NCBI GenBank assembly: GCA_021521415.1
Contig: JAIQDT010003026.1
Coordinates: forward strand, 62,001 to 126,000
Origin: Bidens hawaiensis
Taxonomy: Eukaryota; Streptophyta; Magnoliopsida; Asterales; Asteraceae
DNA: 64,000 nucleotides
Reading direction: 5' to 3'
Shown here: positions 11,957 through 24,110 of the stretch, piece by piece
Layout: every line of letters begins with the position of its first letter
Numbering within the stretch: the stretch's first letter is position 1
Program-made: the position numbers and the translations under genes
The notes under the pieces: generated by a model
What the model saw: only the letters and a program-made list of their open reading frames with translations
Databases searched by the model: none
What the model was told of the DNA's origin: nothing

Positions 11957-13680
11957 GCATGCATTTGAAATGCTAAATGAGATATATTGATGTGATCGTG
12001 TTGATAAACCCGTAACCGACATCCTAAATGTTATTTAATGTTGGAGAATCATATCCAACTAAGGTATGCATCGGTGTAAGCGTGTTGATAAATGCTACCT
12101 GTGATACGTAAGTGTTATTGAAAGTTGGAGAATCATATATATCATCATGTAAGTAATGATATATAATGTTAGATTGTTCATCGTTGGCATCACAGAGGAA
12201 TGCTAATATGTGTTGGTGAAAAAATGTAAACACATACCCAATCATGTAGACTTATACAAGTTGTGCAAAATTCCAAAGCCTAATTTTGTTAAGAGATTCT
12301 TGTTGCACTAAATCCTTTGTACTATTGAACTAATTAATTGTGTTCGTGTTAGAAATATTGTTTATTTATGTTGATTTATTATGTTGTATAAGACCAAATA
12401 ATAAAATAATTAGACACATTGAACATTTTTTGTGTTTTTTAGTCAACTAGTCTCACAAGTATCATATCTAATATTGTTTGTTCACTTAGTTTATAGCAAT
12501 CACTATCTAAAAGCATGTATACATATTATAAATATATTGACATAATTATAAGTTATAATAATATTAATAAAGGTAGAATATTTACAAGTAAAAAAAGATA
12601 TAAGGTAGACAAATAATATTAGTCAAATTTATTTAACAGTTCTAGTAGATTGATGGAGAAATGTGTATCTATATCTAAGTCAGGTTTAATAGGAAGAGAG
12701 CTTGGCAGAAAATCATGATTTTGATTAATCATTTCAATTCGCCTTGATTATCCGACAATCCTGGCCATGGAACTTGTGACAAAATGATTCTCATGATGAA
12801 TCTAGGATATGAAAGTATCCCATGTTCATGTTCAATGTTGTTACACAGATCTCGTAGCAGATGCTTGTAGTAGTTGTAGGGTTGTTGTTTCACAATAGCA
12901 TGAACTATTTGTTGCACTTCTAGAGGCAGAAACTCCCATTCAATAACCTTGTGTGAAAAGCACAAACAAAGTTGTGTACAAAAAATTTCCATTTTTCATA
13001 GAGGGTTTTTGTTCACTTTGTTATAGAAAAATGTTCGTGTATACCCCATATCCTAAAAATTCTAGCGCACTTCATCTTGAGAGAAGAACTATCTGGCTTA
13101 AGCATCATCTATTCGTAGAGCAGCACGAATTTCCGCTAGACTGCCATTTACCACACCATGAATTTCTCATTCTAAATGCCCATTTACTATATAAGTTTCA
13201 ATAATAGCAGAATACCAAAATTGTTGTATCCATCATCGATATACATCAACTTGATCATTTGGGGTGTAGGCGATAGGACTCAATCTCAACAACTTAATGA
13301 TATTTTTGAAATCCAAGAATTCCCCCGTGGCTTTGGTTCTCATTCGTAAATTATGAGTTAACGGAAAGTGTGTAGAGAGTCGTCGTATGCCAGCCTCTTG
13401 AAACAATGGTGTTAGCGTTTTTGTTTGTGTGAAATAGTGATGAGAAGTGTGTTAATTTGGATAAAGAATTTATTGTAGACGAATTGGCACTTCAGTTTCA
13501 TAAAACGCGGAAAAAAAATAAACTAGTGAAATGTAGTGAATTTACAATGGTTATTGACGAAAGAATGTTATTTATTTGTAGGACGGTCCATAAAACAGTT
13601 CTATATTGTGAAAATTACATGGGGTAACCGTTCCTTTTTCACCAATTACATTGGTCAATTAACCAATTTATTTACAAACT
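11957..13680. other. Unassigned intergenic DNA with a local tandem duplication
   Basis: Two imperfect units of about 85 bp beginning CGTGTTGATAAA lie at 11997-12080 and 12081-12160, both containing GTTGGAGAATCATAT. The minus-strand frame at 12729-12992 is listed separately. Otherwise I see no element ends or genes. Confidence 0.35.
12729..12992 (-). CDS. Hypothetical 87-residue frame, unrecognised
   Basis: An uninterrupted minus-strand frame with protein-like composition (segments VIEWEFLPLEV, NIEHEHGILSYPRF). The YPRF phrase recalls hypothetical proteins often found in plant repeats, but I cannot place it in a named family. It has no signal peptide or membrane segment. Most likely a remnant of a repeat-encoded protein. 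Confidence 0.25.
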   Translation of the reverse strand: MEIFCTQLCLCFSHKVIEWEFLPLEVQQIVHAIVKQQPYNYYKHLLRDLCNNIEHEHGILSYPRFIMRIILSQVPWPGLSDNQGELK

Positions 13681-13935
13681 ATTATACATATACATATACA
13701 TATACATATACGTCATACACATACATACATAAATACATATATACATACATACAGTTACAACACATAGATAGATACATGCAATTATACATACATACATACA
13801 TGCATGCATACATACATACATACATACAGTTACTACACATAGATAGATACATGCAATTATACATACATACATACATATATACATACATACATACATGCAT
13901 ACATACATAAATATGCATAGATACATGCAATTAAG
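13681..13935. repeat. (CATA)n / (ACATAT)n microsatellite block
   Basis: About 255 bp of CATA/TACA tetranucleotide runs with interspersed GATAGATA and CAATTATACA phrases. A unit containing CACATAGATAGATACATGC occurs twice. It directly abuts the left end of the gypsy LTR at 13939. Long frames through it are artefacts of the repeat. Confidence 0.85.
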
Positions 13936-14880
13936 AAATGTCACACCCCAACCTACGACGAAACATGCCAGGGCGCGACATAATTTGTATCATGGCTCTA
14001 AAGACACTAAATGAATTACACGTGTCAATATCTAAATTATTTATTTCATAAATTGATCAAGTACACAAAAATATGGCATTGTTCGTAAAGGAAAATTACA
14101 TTACAATCAAAGACTTAAAAAATAATTTGTTCATTGTACATCGTGGAAACCTAAGGTATAATCTAAACTTCATCACTTGCTTCATCCCAAATAGCTACAT
14201 GTGTCATGCGTGAATATATATAGGTTTGTCAACATAAAGTTGAAAAAGTAATTACGATTTTTGTACATAATAACATTGAAAATGACAATTCTTTGTGATA
14301 AACATGAATCACTACAACTAGCATAACAAAAATATAAAAGGGCCATTTTACTAGCCCCAACGGGTCGAGGCGGAGTATGATAATACTAATAAGAATTAGA
14401 TACCAACAACCATAACTCAAAATAAACACATAGTCACAATCGCACGTATCAACTAATTGAGCAATTTCAAATCTACGCAAATAGTGGAATTGTAGTGAAA
14501 ATTAATTTAACTTGTGAATGCATAGCGCCCTTAAAAATGTAAAAATGGTAAAAATGGGGGTTGTGATTACTCTCCTTAATGAGTGGATATAGTGATGAGA
14601 CGGTGGTAAAAGTTAAGACATCGACAGTCGAGCTCCTCGAGATACGTCGACAAAAGTTCCTAATTGTTAACAATTATTATAAAGAAATAGTTATTATCAA
14701 GACTATGACAAGTTTTGGATTCGGTAGGGTTTTAAGTAAGAAATTTTACTTAGAAATTATCATAATTATTATTAATGTTGTTATTTTTATTATTATTGGT
14801 TAGTATTATTATTATTACTATTATTATTTATGTTTGATATTAAGATAAGTAATGTAAATATTATATAAATATATATATAT

Positions 14881-15055
14881 AGGGTGGGGTTATAATAAGA
14901 AGTGAAATGTGTCTAAGAAATGTAAGAAGTAATATGGTGCGTTAGATCTGAGTGCAGTGTGTTTTATTTTGATTACGGTGTGTTTTATTATATCTAATGG
15001 TGAAAACACACTTCCTACACTTCTTAGGAAAAATCTACTTATTATTATAACCTTG
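14881..15055. mobile_element. (TA)n-flanked foldback MITE 1 (about 175 bp)
   Basis: Inverted ends of about 44 bp (left GGGGTTATAATAAGAAGTG; right, reversed, AAGGTTATAATAATAAGTAG) are bounded on both sides by (TA)n runs. No coding. It lies within the 3' LTR of the decayed gypsy element. This organisation recalls the microsatellite-targeting Micron elements of rice. Confidence 0.6.
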
Positions 15056-15075
15056 TTATATATATATATATATAT

Positions 15076-16435
15076 GGTAAAGTTAAAATACAAATGACAA
15101 CAAAAATGAGAATGGTGAGAATTAATCCAGTCTATTGATCTTAGATTTGAATGACTGAGATTAATTTAATAAATAAAAATTAATGGAAAGGGCATGAAGG
15201 TAATAACCCACATTTGTTGACTTTCTCTCTCCACATGCAAGGTACATGTCAATTCCCCCATCATTTTAAAATGTCCATAACCTTTTTATACGACATTATT
15301 TTTTAAAAAAAAATTCACCATAATAATAAGCGTTTTTTTATCTTTAATATGAGTATCATATTGCTATATAATAATAATAAAAAATAATGGGTTTTTTTAA
15401 TTGTGTTTTTTTTGTTGTTCATTGTGTCTTTTAGTTGAGTTTTCATTTGAATTGTATTATAGATTTTGATCATTATATTTTTCAATTGTTACTCATATTA
15501 AAGACAAAAAATTAAAACAAAGATTACGACATTGTGTCGGTTTGTTCGTCATTAACTTTTAGTCATTGTGTAATATGTTCATTGTCTTTTATTCGGATTG
15601 ACATATGACAAATTCAGAAATTTGAGAAAAATAGTATTGCGTTCATTGTATATTACGTTCAAGTCATTGTGTAATATGTTGTTTCCATTGTGTTTTACGT
15701 TTCAAGTCATTGTGTTATATATATTCACCATTGTGTCTTACGTTTTAGGTCATTGTGTTATACGTATTCACCATTGTGTCTTACGTTTTAGGTCATTGTC
15801 TTATACGTATTCACAATTGTGTTTTACGTTTCAAGTTATTGTGTAACATGTATTAATCATTGTGTTTTAGGTATTTGATAATTTGTTGTTATTTTATCAT
15901 TATTTTTACATATTATTATTACACAACGGTGTTATTAGTATTTAACAAAACATAATAATGAGTTGAAAGACACAATGACGAAAAAACACAATGACAAAAA
16001 AAGACACAATGATGTGCGAAAAGACACTATGGTGTGCGAAAAGACACAATGATAAGCAAAAAGACACAATGGTGTGCGAAAAGACATGGTGTGTGGAAAG
16101 ACACAATGACGAAAAAAGACACAATTGTGTGCGAAAAGACACAATGACGTGATTTTTGTTTTAAATTTTATATAACAAAAATCATACTCATATTAAAGAT
16201 AAAAAAACGCTTGTTATTATGATGAATTTTTTTTTAAAAAAAAATATCATACGAAAAAGTTATAAACGTTGTAAAATGATGGGGGAGTATTAACATGTGT
16301 CTTGCTTGTAGAGAGAGAAAATGTGTACAATTACCTACATACCCTTTTTCTTTTGGTCCCCACTTGACACATGTCAATTATTTATGGCTTCTCACACTTC
16401 TCATTTTTTTTACCCTTTGTAGAATAACTTGACCC
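15076..16435. mobile_element. (TA)n-flanked foldback element 2, giant imperfect palindrome
   Basis: The two arms (15076-15375 and about 16160-16435) are inverted repeats over roughly 280-300 bp. Both carry AATGAGAA..GTGAGA at the tip and an AATAATAAGCG / CGCTTGTTATTAT block inside. The middle contains CATTGTGTYTTACG-type tandem units of about 47 bp (15650-15870) on the left and GACACAATG-type units of about 20 bp (15967-16148) on the right, which are in inverted orientation to each other. Hence nearly the whole 1.36 kb could form a cruciform. No transposase coding. Confidence 0.65.
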
Positions 16436-16493
16436 TATATATATATATGTGTGTGTGTGTGCGCGCGCGCGCGTGGGCTTGTGTGTGTGTGTA
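16436..16493. repeat. (TA)n(TG)n(CG)n compound microsatellite
   Basis: Alternating purine-pyrimidine tract: TATATA, then TGTGTG, then GCGCGCGC, then TGTGTG. Such tracts can adopt Z-DNA. It borders the foldback element. Confidence 0.85.
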
Positions 16494-16733
16494 TTAACAT
16501 GAAGTTAAACGAAAAAATTATTTTGAATCTTTGATATGGTTCGTTCGTTAAGCGGGTGGTAGAAATATATACTTTTAATGTAGTAAAAGGTTATTGACAA
16601 ATTAGGGTGAAAATAATTAAAATAAATACAAAAACCCGCAAAACTAGGGGTTGTTCATCATAATTATGTTTATTTAATGTTATATTAACAATAAAATGAT
16701 TAAAAAGAAATTTGAAATAAATAAAAACTCAAA

Positions 16734-16813
16734 ACCAGGTCCAGGGGTTCAAACCCGTGCCTGGTCGGTTCTGAGTGTTTTTATACAACATGCACCAGCC
16801 ATCAGGCTGGTGC
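16734..16813 (-). promoter_or_regulatory. Second tRNA-like A/B-box module in an LTR
   Basis: On the minus strand, a perfect 9-bp hairpin (GCACCAGCC / GGCTGGTGC, 16813-16805 with 16800-16792) is followed 26 nt later by a 6-bp stem (ACCAGG / CCTGGT, 16765-16760 with 16739-16734). That loop holds a B-box-like GGTTTGAACCC. The architecture equals that at 10475-10550 although the stem sequences differ. Confidence 0.45.
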
Positions 16814-17631
16814 TTTAACATGTGAATGAAATGATATTTAAAAATACTTATACAAAGTTAGAACTTTACTCCCAATTTAAACTATAAACCCTTGAATCAA
16901 ATTGGTTCCAATTGATTAATGTTGACCAGAATTGATAATTATTAGGTAAAAACGAACTAACTACATGATATAATTACCGAATTAGATGATGAATTGAGAG
17001 TGAACGGAGGTTTAGGGCTCACGGTCCTGAACTCGAATCTAAACGGGTCAAGCTTCGTATGAATCAATTTGCTTAGGGCTTAGAGTTGTGAGGTTAAGAT
17101 GAGTGTGTGGTATCATTTAATTGAGTTTTAATCGAATTATATAGTGAAACAAAGCTTGTTTTAGCTGCCGTTTATATTTGGTTAAACAACTATCAATCGT
17201 TAATACATTCCACGATTAAGGTGTCGGTGTGTCGCGTTTATGATCAAGGTTTGATTTGGAAATGTCAATGACGTTGATTTCACTGTGGGTGAAGGAACAA
17301 GAACGATAAGGGGTGGGTTTGCGTTGGTGACGGAAAGAACGGAGATGAAGGAAAGGGTTTTTTGATTAAATTTTGAAACTCGGTCACGATGATTTGGTGG
17401 TGGGTGTAAAAGTGGGTTTAAGTTAGTTTAGGGTTGTTTTTGCAACTTTCTCATAGTATTTACCATAAATAAATAAAAGCAAATAAATATACTTCAAAAA
17501 ATGCGAGATTTTATTGTACAAAAATAACCGAGAACGAAAGGGGTCTGGTACTGGCTACAAATACAATGAAAGAGAAACCCTAAATGTTATAGCATTCCCT
17601 AATTTTGGAAATTTCATCCAGAAATTAGACA

Positions 17632-20450
17632 TTATGCCGTAACGAAAAGTTGCCGGTATTTGGTCTTCCCGCTCACAAGTGAACTCGGGGCCACGTTTAG
17701 ATTCTCAACTAACTTTTTGATATTGAAAACATGAAAAGTCGGATGAACATTCGATAGCTCATCAGGGTGATCGAGTCGATACGCCACTCTACCAACCCTT
17801 TCAATGATCTTAAATGGACCAACGAATTGAGGAGATAACTTATTCCTTTTTCCAAAACGTACTACCCTTTCCATGGGTACACTTTGAGTAGAGCTTGATT
17901 AGAGAAATTGAACTCGAGAGGTTTACAACACTTATCGGTGTAGCTCTTTTAACAACTACGGGCAGCAAGAAGATTTTGATGAATAAGAGCGATTCGATCG
18001 GAAGTTTCTTGAACAAGCTCGGGACCGGTGGTTTGCATTCATCAATCTCGTTCTAACAAATCGGGGAACAAAATTTTTGGTCATAGAGAGCTTCAAAGGG
18101 TGCCATGCCAGTACTAGTATGAAAGCTATTATTGTAGGAAACCTCAAGTGGTAAGTGAGCATCCCAATTTCCACCAAAATATAATATGCAAGAGCGATGC
18201 ATATCTCCGAGAGTTTGAATTGTTCGTTTGGTTTTACCATTGGTTTGCGGATGACAAGCGGTGCTTAGATCAATACGGGTACCCAAGACGGTTTGCAACG
18301 AACTCCAAAAATGTGAGGTAAACGACCATCACGATCGGAGATAATGGCCAACGGCGTTCCATGGCAGAAAATGATGTTCTTGACATAGAGTCGGGCTAAT
18401 TCTCTTATGGAGGACTTTTCTTGGAAACATATGAAGTGAGTCGATTTGGTCAACCGATCAATAATCACCCAAATGCTATCACTGCGAATTTGAGTAGTGG
18501 GGAGCTTGGTAATGAAATCCATGGCTATGTTCTCCCGTTTCCAAATGGGGATTGGAAGTTGTTCTAGCAAACAAAATGGCTTTTGATGCCCAGCTTTAAC
18601 CTTAAAAAAGTGAGGAATTAAATAAAAAAACCGCGATATCTTTCTTCATTCCCGGCCACCAAACATGGGACGAAAATCGGCATGTATTTTATCCGCACCG
18701 AGATCAATAGAGTATCGTGAATTATGAGCTTCATCGAAGATAAACATGTGAAGACCATCACGATCGGGAACCCATAAATGACACAAATAATAGAGTAAAC
18801 CTTTACGTTTGGTTTCAAACTGGCGTTTGGTGCCACACTACGCCGTATAAGTTACCTCGGTGATGGAGATGGTTGTGCATCGAAGATGCGGTATTGAAGG
18901 TCGGATTGCTTGTTGACAAAACTGAGTAAGACAAATTAATATTACTCTTACAGCTAAGAGCATCAGCCATGACATTCGCTTTTCCGGGGTGGTAATGAAT
19001 TTCGCAAACATAATCGCTTAACAATTCGGCCCATCGTCTTTGTCTCATATTGAGGTCCTTTTGATTAAAAATGTGTTGTAAACTTTTATGGTCGGTGAAG
19101 ACCACACATTTTGTGTCGTAAATGTAGTGTCTCCAAATTTTGAAGGTAAACACGATCGTGCGTCGTGTAAATTTTCACATGAAACGTGAGTTGACGTGAA
19201 GTGTAAGCAATGACATTGTCTCGTTGCATAAGAATTTGAGCATTGCAAAGCATATCCTTTAGAGTTTGAAACGTTTCCTCTTGATCGAAACCTCATTCGT
19301 AAACTTTCCCTTCGTGGGTTAGTGCAATAAGGAGTGAAGAAATCATAGAAACTTGTGAATAAAATGATGGTAATACCCCGCTAAACCAAGAAATGAACGA
19401 ACCCCCGTTGGAGAAGATAGGGTCTTCCAATTTTTAATGGCTTCGATTTTAGCGAGATCGATATGAAAAACCTTTTTGTTAAAGACGTGGCCCAGTAATT
19501 GAACTTGCTTTAGCCAAGATTCGCATTTGGAGAATTTAGCATAAGTTGTTCCTTTCGAAACATGTCGAGAATAGTGGGAAATGGTCTTTGTGCTTGGTCT
19601 TGGATTTGGAATATATCAAGATTTTGTCAATAAAAACAATAATGAACTTTTCGAGGTAGGGATTATAAACATGATTCATAAGGTCCATGAAAACCGCGGA
19701 GCATTAATTAACCCAAAAGGCATAACTCGGAACTCAAAGTGACCAGAATGAGTAAGGAAGGTGGTCTTGGATATGTCATCTTCGTGGAAAGGGAGTTGGT
19801 GATAACCTGAACGGAGATCAATCTTGGAGAAACATATTGCTCCATGAAGTTGATCGAAAAGATCAACGATACGCGGGAGAGGATACTGGTGTTTGATAGT
19901 AAACTTGTTGTGCTCGCGGTAATCGATGCACATACGAAGAGTACCGTCTTTCTTATTGACAAACAAGACGGGTGCTCCCCATGAAGACGAACTCGGGGCG
20001 AATGAAACCCTTGTTTGTGAGTTCTTGATTTGATTGGAGAGTTCTTGCATTTTGAAAGGTGCAAGACGGTAAGTTGCTTCGGCTACGGGGTTTGCTCCGG
20101 GCACTAGCCCAATACGGAACTCCACTTGATGAACCGGGGGGTGTCTGGAAACGTCAGCAAGAAAGACTTCAGGGAAGTAGCGGACAATCAGGGTGTCGGA
20201 AAGTTTCTTTTCTTCATGGGCTTTTGTGGTGACATGGGCTAAGAAAGAGACATACTTCTTGCGTGAGTAACGTTGGGCTTAGAGGGACGACATGGGGTTT
20301 AGCTTTGAGAAGGGTCTTTCTCTTGGTACGTTTAGAACTATGCCCCCACCGATTGGGATACGAATGAGTTTCTCGAAACATATAACTTCGGCATGGTGGA
20401 GAGAGAGCCAATCCATAACAACAATGACTTCGAAGCTACCCATTTGCATA
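17632..20450 (-). pseudogene. Broken pol (RT, RNase H, integrase) of the decayed Tekay-like element
   Basis: Fragments in several frames, in minus-strand order. MDWLS-type linker (about 20445-20380). RT with [12 protein letters not shown] and [13 protein letters not shown] (20125-19676), then a frameshift, then the active-site region. RNase H C-terminal part with HPGKANVMADALS (19153-18815). Integrase core with [15 protein letters not shown] and HPQTN (18570-18053). Integrase C terminus with VGPFKI and NVHPTFHV (17874-17632). The RT active-site box reads FIDKI rather than FIDD(I/V), so one catalytic aspartate is lost as well. At least five frame changes or stops separate the pieces. Confidence 0.85.
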
Positions 20451-22537
20451 CACTTAAACCTTTTTCATCCCCGAAAAAGCTTATGCAATGGAATCATAAT
20501 CGGAAAAATGGTCTTAAAAACATATCGGTGCCTTTTAAAGCTCAGATAAATGCAAAATTGCGATTGCCTATTGTTGTCCACTTAAACCCAACCACCAGCC
20601 TATCAAGCCCCAACACACATTAAACATTTAAGCTTAGATAGTATCAAAAACCTATAGGTCTTACACCTTTAGAGTTAAGATTAACCTACCCCATCTAAGC
20701 ATAATAAAGACAATTAAAAATCGGGTTGGAGTAGACTGGTTCATCCTATCAGCATAATATGAGAACCACTTAATAGTAAGAAGAAATACACTTAGATGGA
20801 ATTATGAATGATAGGTAAAGTGAGGTCGTATGTGCATGCCCTAAATATTATTGGACTTTGTCCTATGTATTCCCTAAGAAAATATTTATCGACTAAAAAC
20901 TTTGAGCCCCAAGTCACCATCCTCTTGGTAACACGTAATCTCTCAGCCTTGCCAAGTATGCGCACTTTGGCCTTTTTTTCTATTTTTAAGAATGCTTCTT
21001 TGGCATTTTTCAATACATAACTTTTCTCGTTTTCAATTGCTTCGGACCAACTTCTTGGAATGCACTTTTTTTTTCTTTTCTTTTTTTTTCATTATGCACT
21101 AAGGCATCTTTAACCTATAAATATATAACTAAATATTAAAGCTCGTATAAAATTTGACATTGTGGGGCGCCACCACTCTTTATTTATTTTCTTAAAACGG
21201 AGTGGTGTGCTATTTTAAAGAGCATTTTAATCTCACCACCATAAGGTAGTCAGCTTATGGTAATACTTCCTATGCCTTATCAAATTTCAGTTTCACTATC
21301 CCCCTTTCGGATGAGAACCCACAAAATCTAAGATTAATAAGGTTTATTAAGAATATACAATGGCAAACCTTTCAAGACTAGTTGGTCCTACCGAAACATC
21401 CCAAGCTTAGTATGCTTTTATTTATATTATCTCTAAAAATTAGTAGTTTAAAAAACAATCTCCAATTTTTTTATCATCTTCCATTATTTTGTAAAAATTT
21501 TAAATTTATAATACAACGGACAATTTTTTTCCAATTTTCAATCAATTTATTTTTTCAATTTTTTTTATTTTTTATTTTTGTCGAAAATATCAATTTGCCA
21601 TCTCCACACTTATATTTCACATTGTCCTCAATGTGAGAAACAAGAATTTACGAATAAAATTATGCATAAAATTAAAAGAAACTAATGAATTGGAACATAC
21701 TCCCATGGTAAATAGACAATATACCTCGTGAGTCATGTTCAGTGCCCATAAATTTAAACAAGATCAACAAACTATCTTCAATATGTCATCTCTCATGAAC
21801 AAAAGAAGCAATCATGAAGAAAGTGGTATCTCCACACTTGTTTGAAACCATACCCCATCAACCATCTCATAAATAAACCCCTGGAACCTGTAAGCAAGAG
21901 AGAAATACCCGGAAGAGCAAAGAAGTGAAACCAAAAGAAAAATAAAAATAAAAATAAATTGAAAACATAGTACCGCGTTGCCTTCGGGGAAGCGCTAAGT
22001 TTACAAAAAAGTCTTCAGCTAAAATTTCTCCTAAAACCTCATTAAGGAGGCTTCTCCTTTATCCGCTTCCCATCAGTTCTCCTCAACACTCTCCTTTTAC
22101 AATTAGTTGGGAAGAAACTAATTTCTAAACTAATGTGGGCCTAAATATATGCATTTAGCTCGACCACCAATTCTTGAAATTATAATGATTTGACAAATTT
22201 GACTCACTTTGATTCCTAAGTCCAGAAATCCTCCTTCTCCGGGCTCTTGGTTTACGTGGTGATCCACGAACAAGTATTTCTGTAATCTGACCTGCTTCAT
22301 CGTGCATATGCAGATGATTCTTCACAATAAGATGAAGTTCTTTATTCTTCAACTCTTCGGATATCCCTTGTGAATCCTCTTTGACATTTAATTTCTTTAC
22401 CGGTTCCCTGAATAATAAAACTTTAAGCTCCTCATGATTTTTTTGGGGTTAAAATCTCTCCCATCCACATCGGCTAAATCCACAAAATCTTCACCAAATT
22501 CAACCCTAAACTCGTCCTCCCAAGAGGGAATACACTC

Positions 22538-22819
22538 CTATGTCTTATTATTAAATTGTATATGACTCATTAAACCTAGCCGAAAATCCTCTATAATTAG
22601 GTCATACATAATTGGTGTATGTTTATTCGAGCTATCAATGACACATAAGAAATCATGTAATATCTCTTCTAGTTGTGGTATGTGATCCATCATTGCGCCA
22701 GATGAGTCTTTACAACCGAGAACATTCCCCATCTTATCAAACATCATGCATAATTTAGGCTTCATGCTTTTTTTTTTCTCTAAGTGGTCCATAATTTCCT
22801 GTGTTTTCAACTCCCTCAC
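22538..22819 (-). CDS. Hypothetical frame in the nested LTR element
   Basis: A 93-residue minus-strand frame, hydrophilic, with a lysine-rich start and an acidic middle. It lies about 350 bp downstream of the Athila-like PBS, where a gag or leader ORF would start, so it may be the start of a decayed gag-like protein. I recognise no domain. Confidence 0.25.
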   Translation of the reverse strand: MRELKTQEIMDHLEKKKSMKPKLCMMFDKMGNVLGCKDSSGAMMDHIPQLEEILHDFLCVIDSSNKHTPIMYDLIIEDFRLGLMSHIQFNNKT

Positions 22820-23717
22820 TGCCTAACCTCTTTGATCTTTGTAGGGGTCTTCTTCAAATATGGTCCCGTAGTAACACTCCATGAATATCACTGTAAGGAT
22901 AAACTGAAACAGAAAAGGATCACGGGCACACAATAGTAGAAAAATAAAACATATATTAAAGAAAACTAAACTAATTTAAAGCAATTAAAATAAAATATAT
23001 TATCTTAACTCCTACGACTCAAAACATACATGAAAAAACAAAAAGTAAAAAAATAAAAATAAAAACTACTTAGACTCCTTTGACTCAAAAACAATAACAA
23101 AACAGATAGCACATATGTATCAAGCAAGTCTAATCAAAGCTAATGAACGCAATCGCCAAGAGTCCCCGTAAACGGCGCCAAAAACTTGATGTGATAAAAG
23201 TAGTTATAAAAAGATACGCTAATCTAAACACTTAGTAATAATTCTAGACTCTTAACTTAACTAAAACTACTAACCGGCAAGTGAACCAGTCAACTCTAAT
23301 ACAACTAAGTAATTCCGGATATCGAACCCACAGACTCTTTAAATTACGTAAATTAACTAAATTAGTCTTAACTACAGACACAGCTATTTATTTATTATTA
23401 CTGGGGGTTTTACTGAAAACTAATATTAAAACTAGTTGATTACTAAAGATGACTTAAGTTAGGACTCAGATTTAACTCAGATAATGACAAGCAACCACAT
23501 AGGCTAGAATCCCTAATGCATCAATTATCAAATGGTAGGAAAATGCTAAGTTATGGAACCAGGATATTAAAGGATTAACTTAATGAAAATCCAAATAGAA
23601 CCATTGACCTTTCTCAATGAGACACTTATGGAACCCTAATAAGTTATAAAAATATTGGTTTAATTAGACTAGCTTATGGTCGCTAATTTATTTTATTGTT
23701 ATACCATAATGTATAGT

Positions 23718-24110
23718 GTTGGGGTCTTGCATTTTGTATGTAAAATTGATTTGGAAATAGGTAAAACATGTAAATGAATGTATATGAACATATACATGCA
23801 TATAAGAACATATAAGGCGTATATGTTATACCACGTATAAGTCTTATACGTGCGTATATGTCTACACTATAAATAGTGTCATATTCGTTCATATTTAGTA
23901 GATTTCCATTGTACTTGATGTTGTAACTTGCCAAATTCTTTGTACTGATAATCCTTTGATGATATAAAGCTTAAACACTAAAGTAATTCTTGTGATTTCA
24001 CATCTCGTAATTATTTTCGCTCTCTACGTTAAAGAGTAGATTCAATTCGTATGGATCTCAATCCATAAATGTGTTTTCATTTATGACAAATACCTCTATA
24101 AGAAATCTTA
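23718..24110 (+). mobile_element. Possible small LTR or insertion within the nested element
   Basis: TGTTGGGGTCTTGC at 23718 resembles an LTR start. A TATA-like ACTATAAATAG (about 23869-23879) and downstream sequence look like an LTR promoter. A perfect 21-base palindrome lies just upstream (23832-23852). A matching end and target duplication were not found, so the extent is a guess. Confidence 0.25.

Larger units (their letters stand above)
13939..17591 (-). mobile_element. 3' LTR of the decayed Tekay-like element (with inserts)
   Basis: The left edge TGTCACACCCCAACC is the reverse of the LTR end. The stretch 13939 to about 14520 aligns by eye with 30567-31172 (shared phrases such as GACATAATTTGTATCAT and AAATTATTTATTTCATAAAT). 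The inner edge is placed at 17591, next to a purine-rich tract just outside the pol end. The LTR is expanded by two (TA)n-flanked foldback elements and contains a tRNA-like module at 16734-16813. The segment 16494-17591 should be U3 sequence but has no second copy here to confirm it. Confidence 0.55.

Noticed and set aside
13536..13944. Open frames up to 124 codons across the CATA microsatellite
   Set aside because: Frames are open on both strands only because the tetranucleotide repeat lacks stops; the products are repeats of Tyr/Thr/His/Met/Cys.
15598..16144. Small proteins from frames in the foldback element
   Set aside because: Frames follow the CATTGTGT / ACAATG tandem repeats and give low-complexity peptides.
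15967..16148. CRISPR-like array of GACACAATG units
   Set aside because: Units are about 20 bp, imperfect, without unique spacers of constant length, and are mirrored in the other half of a foldback transposon in plant DNA.
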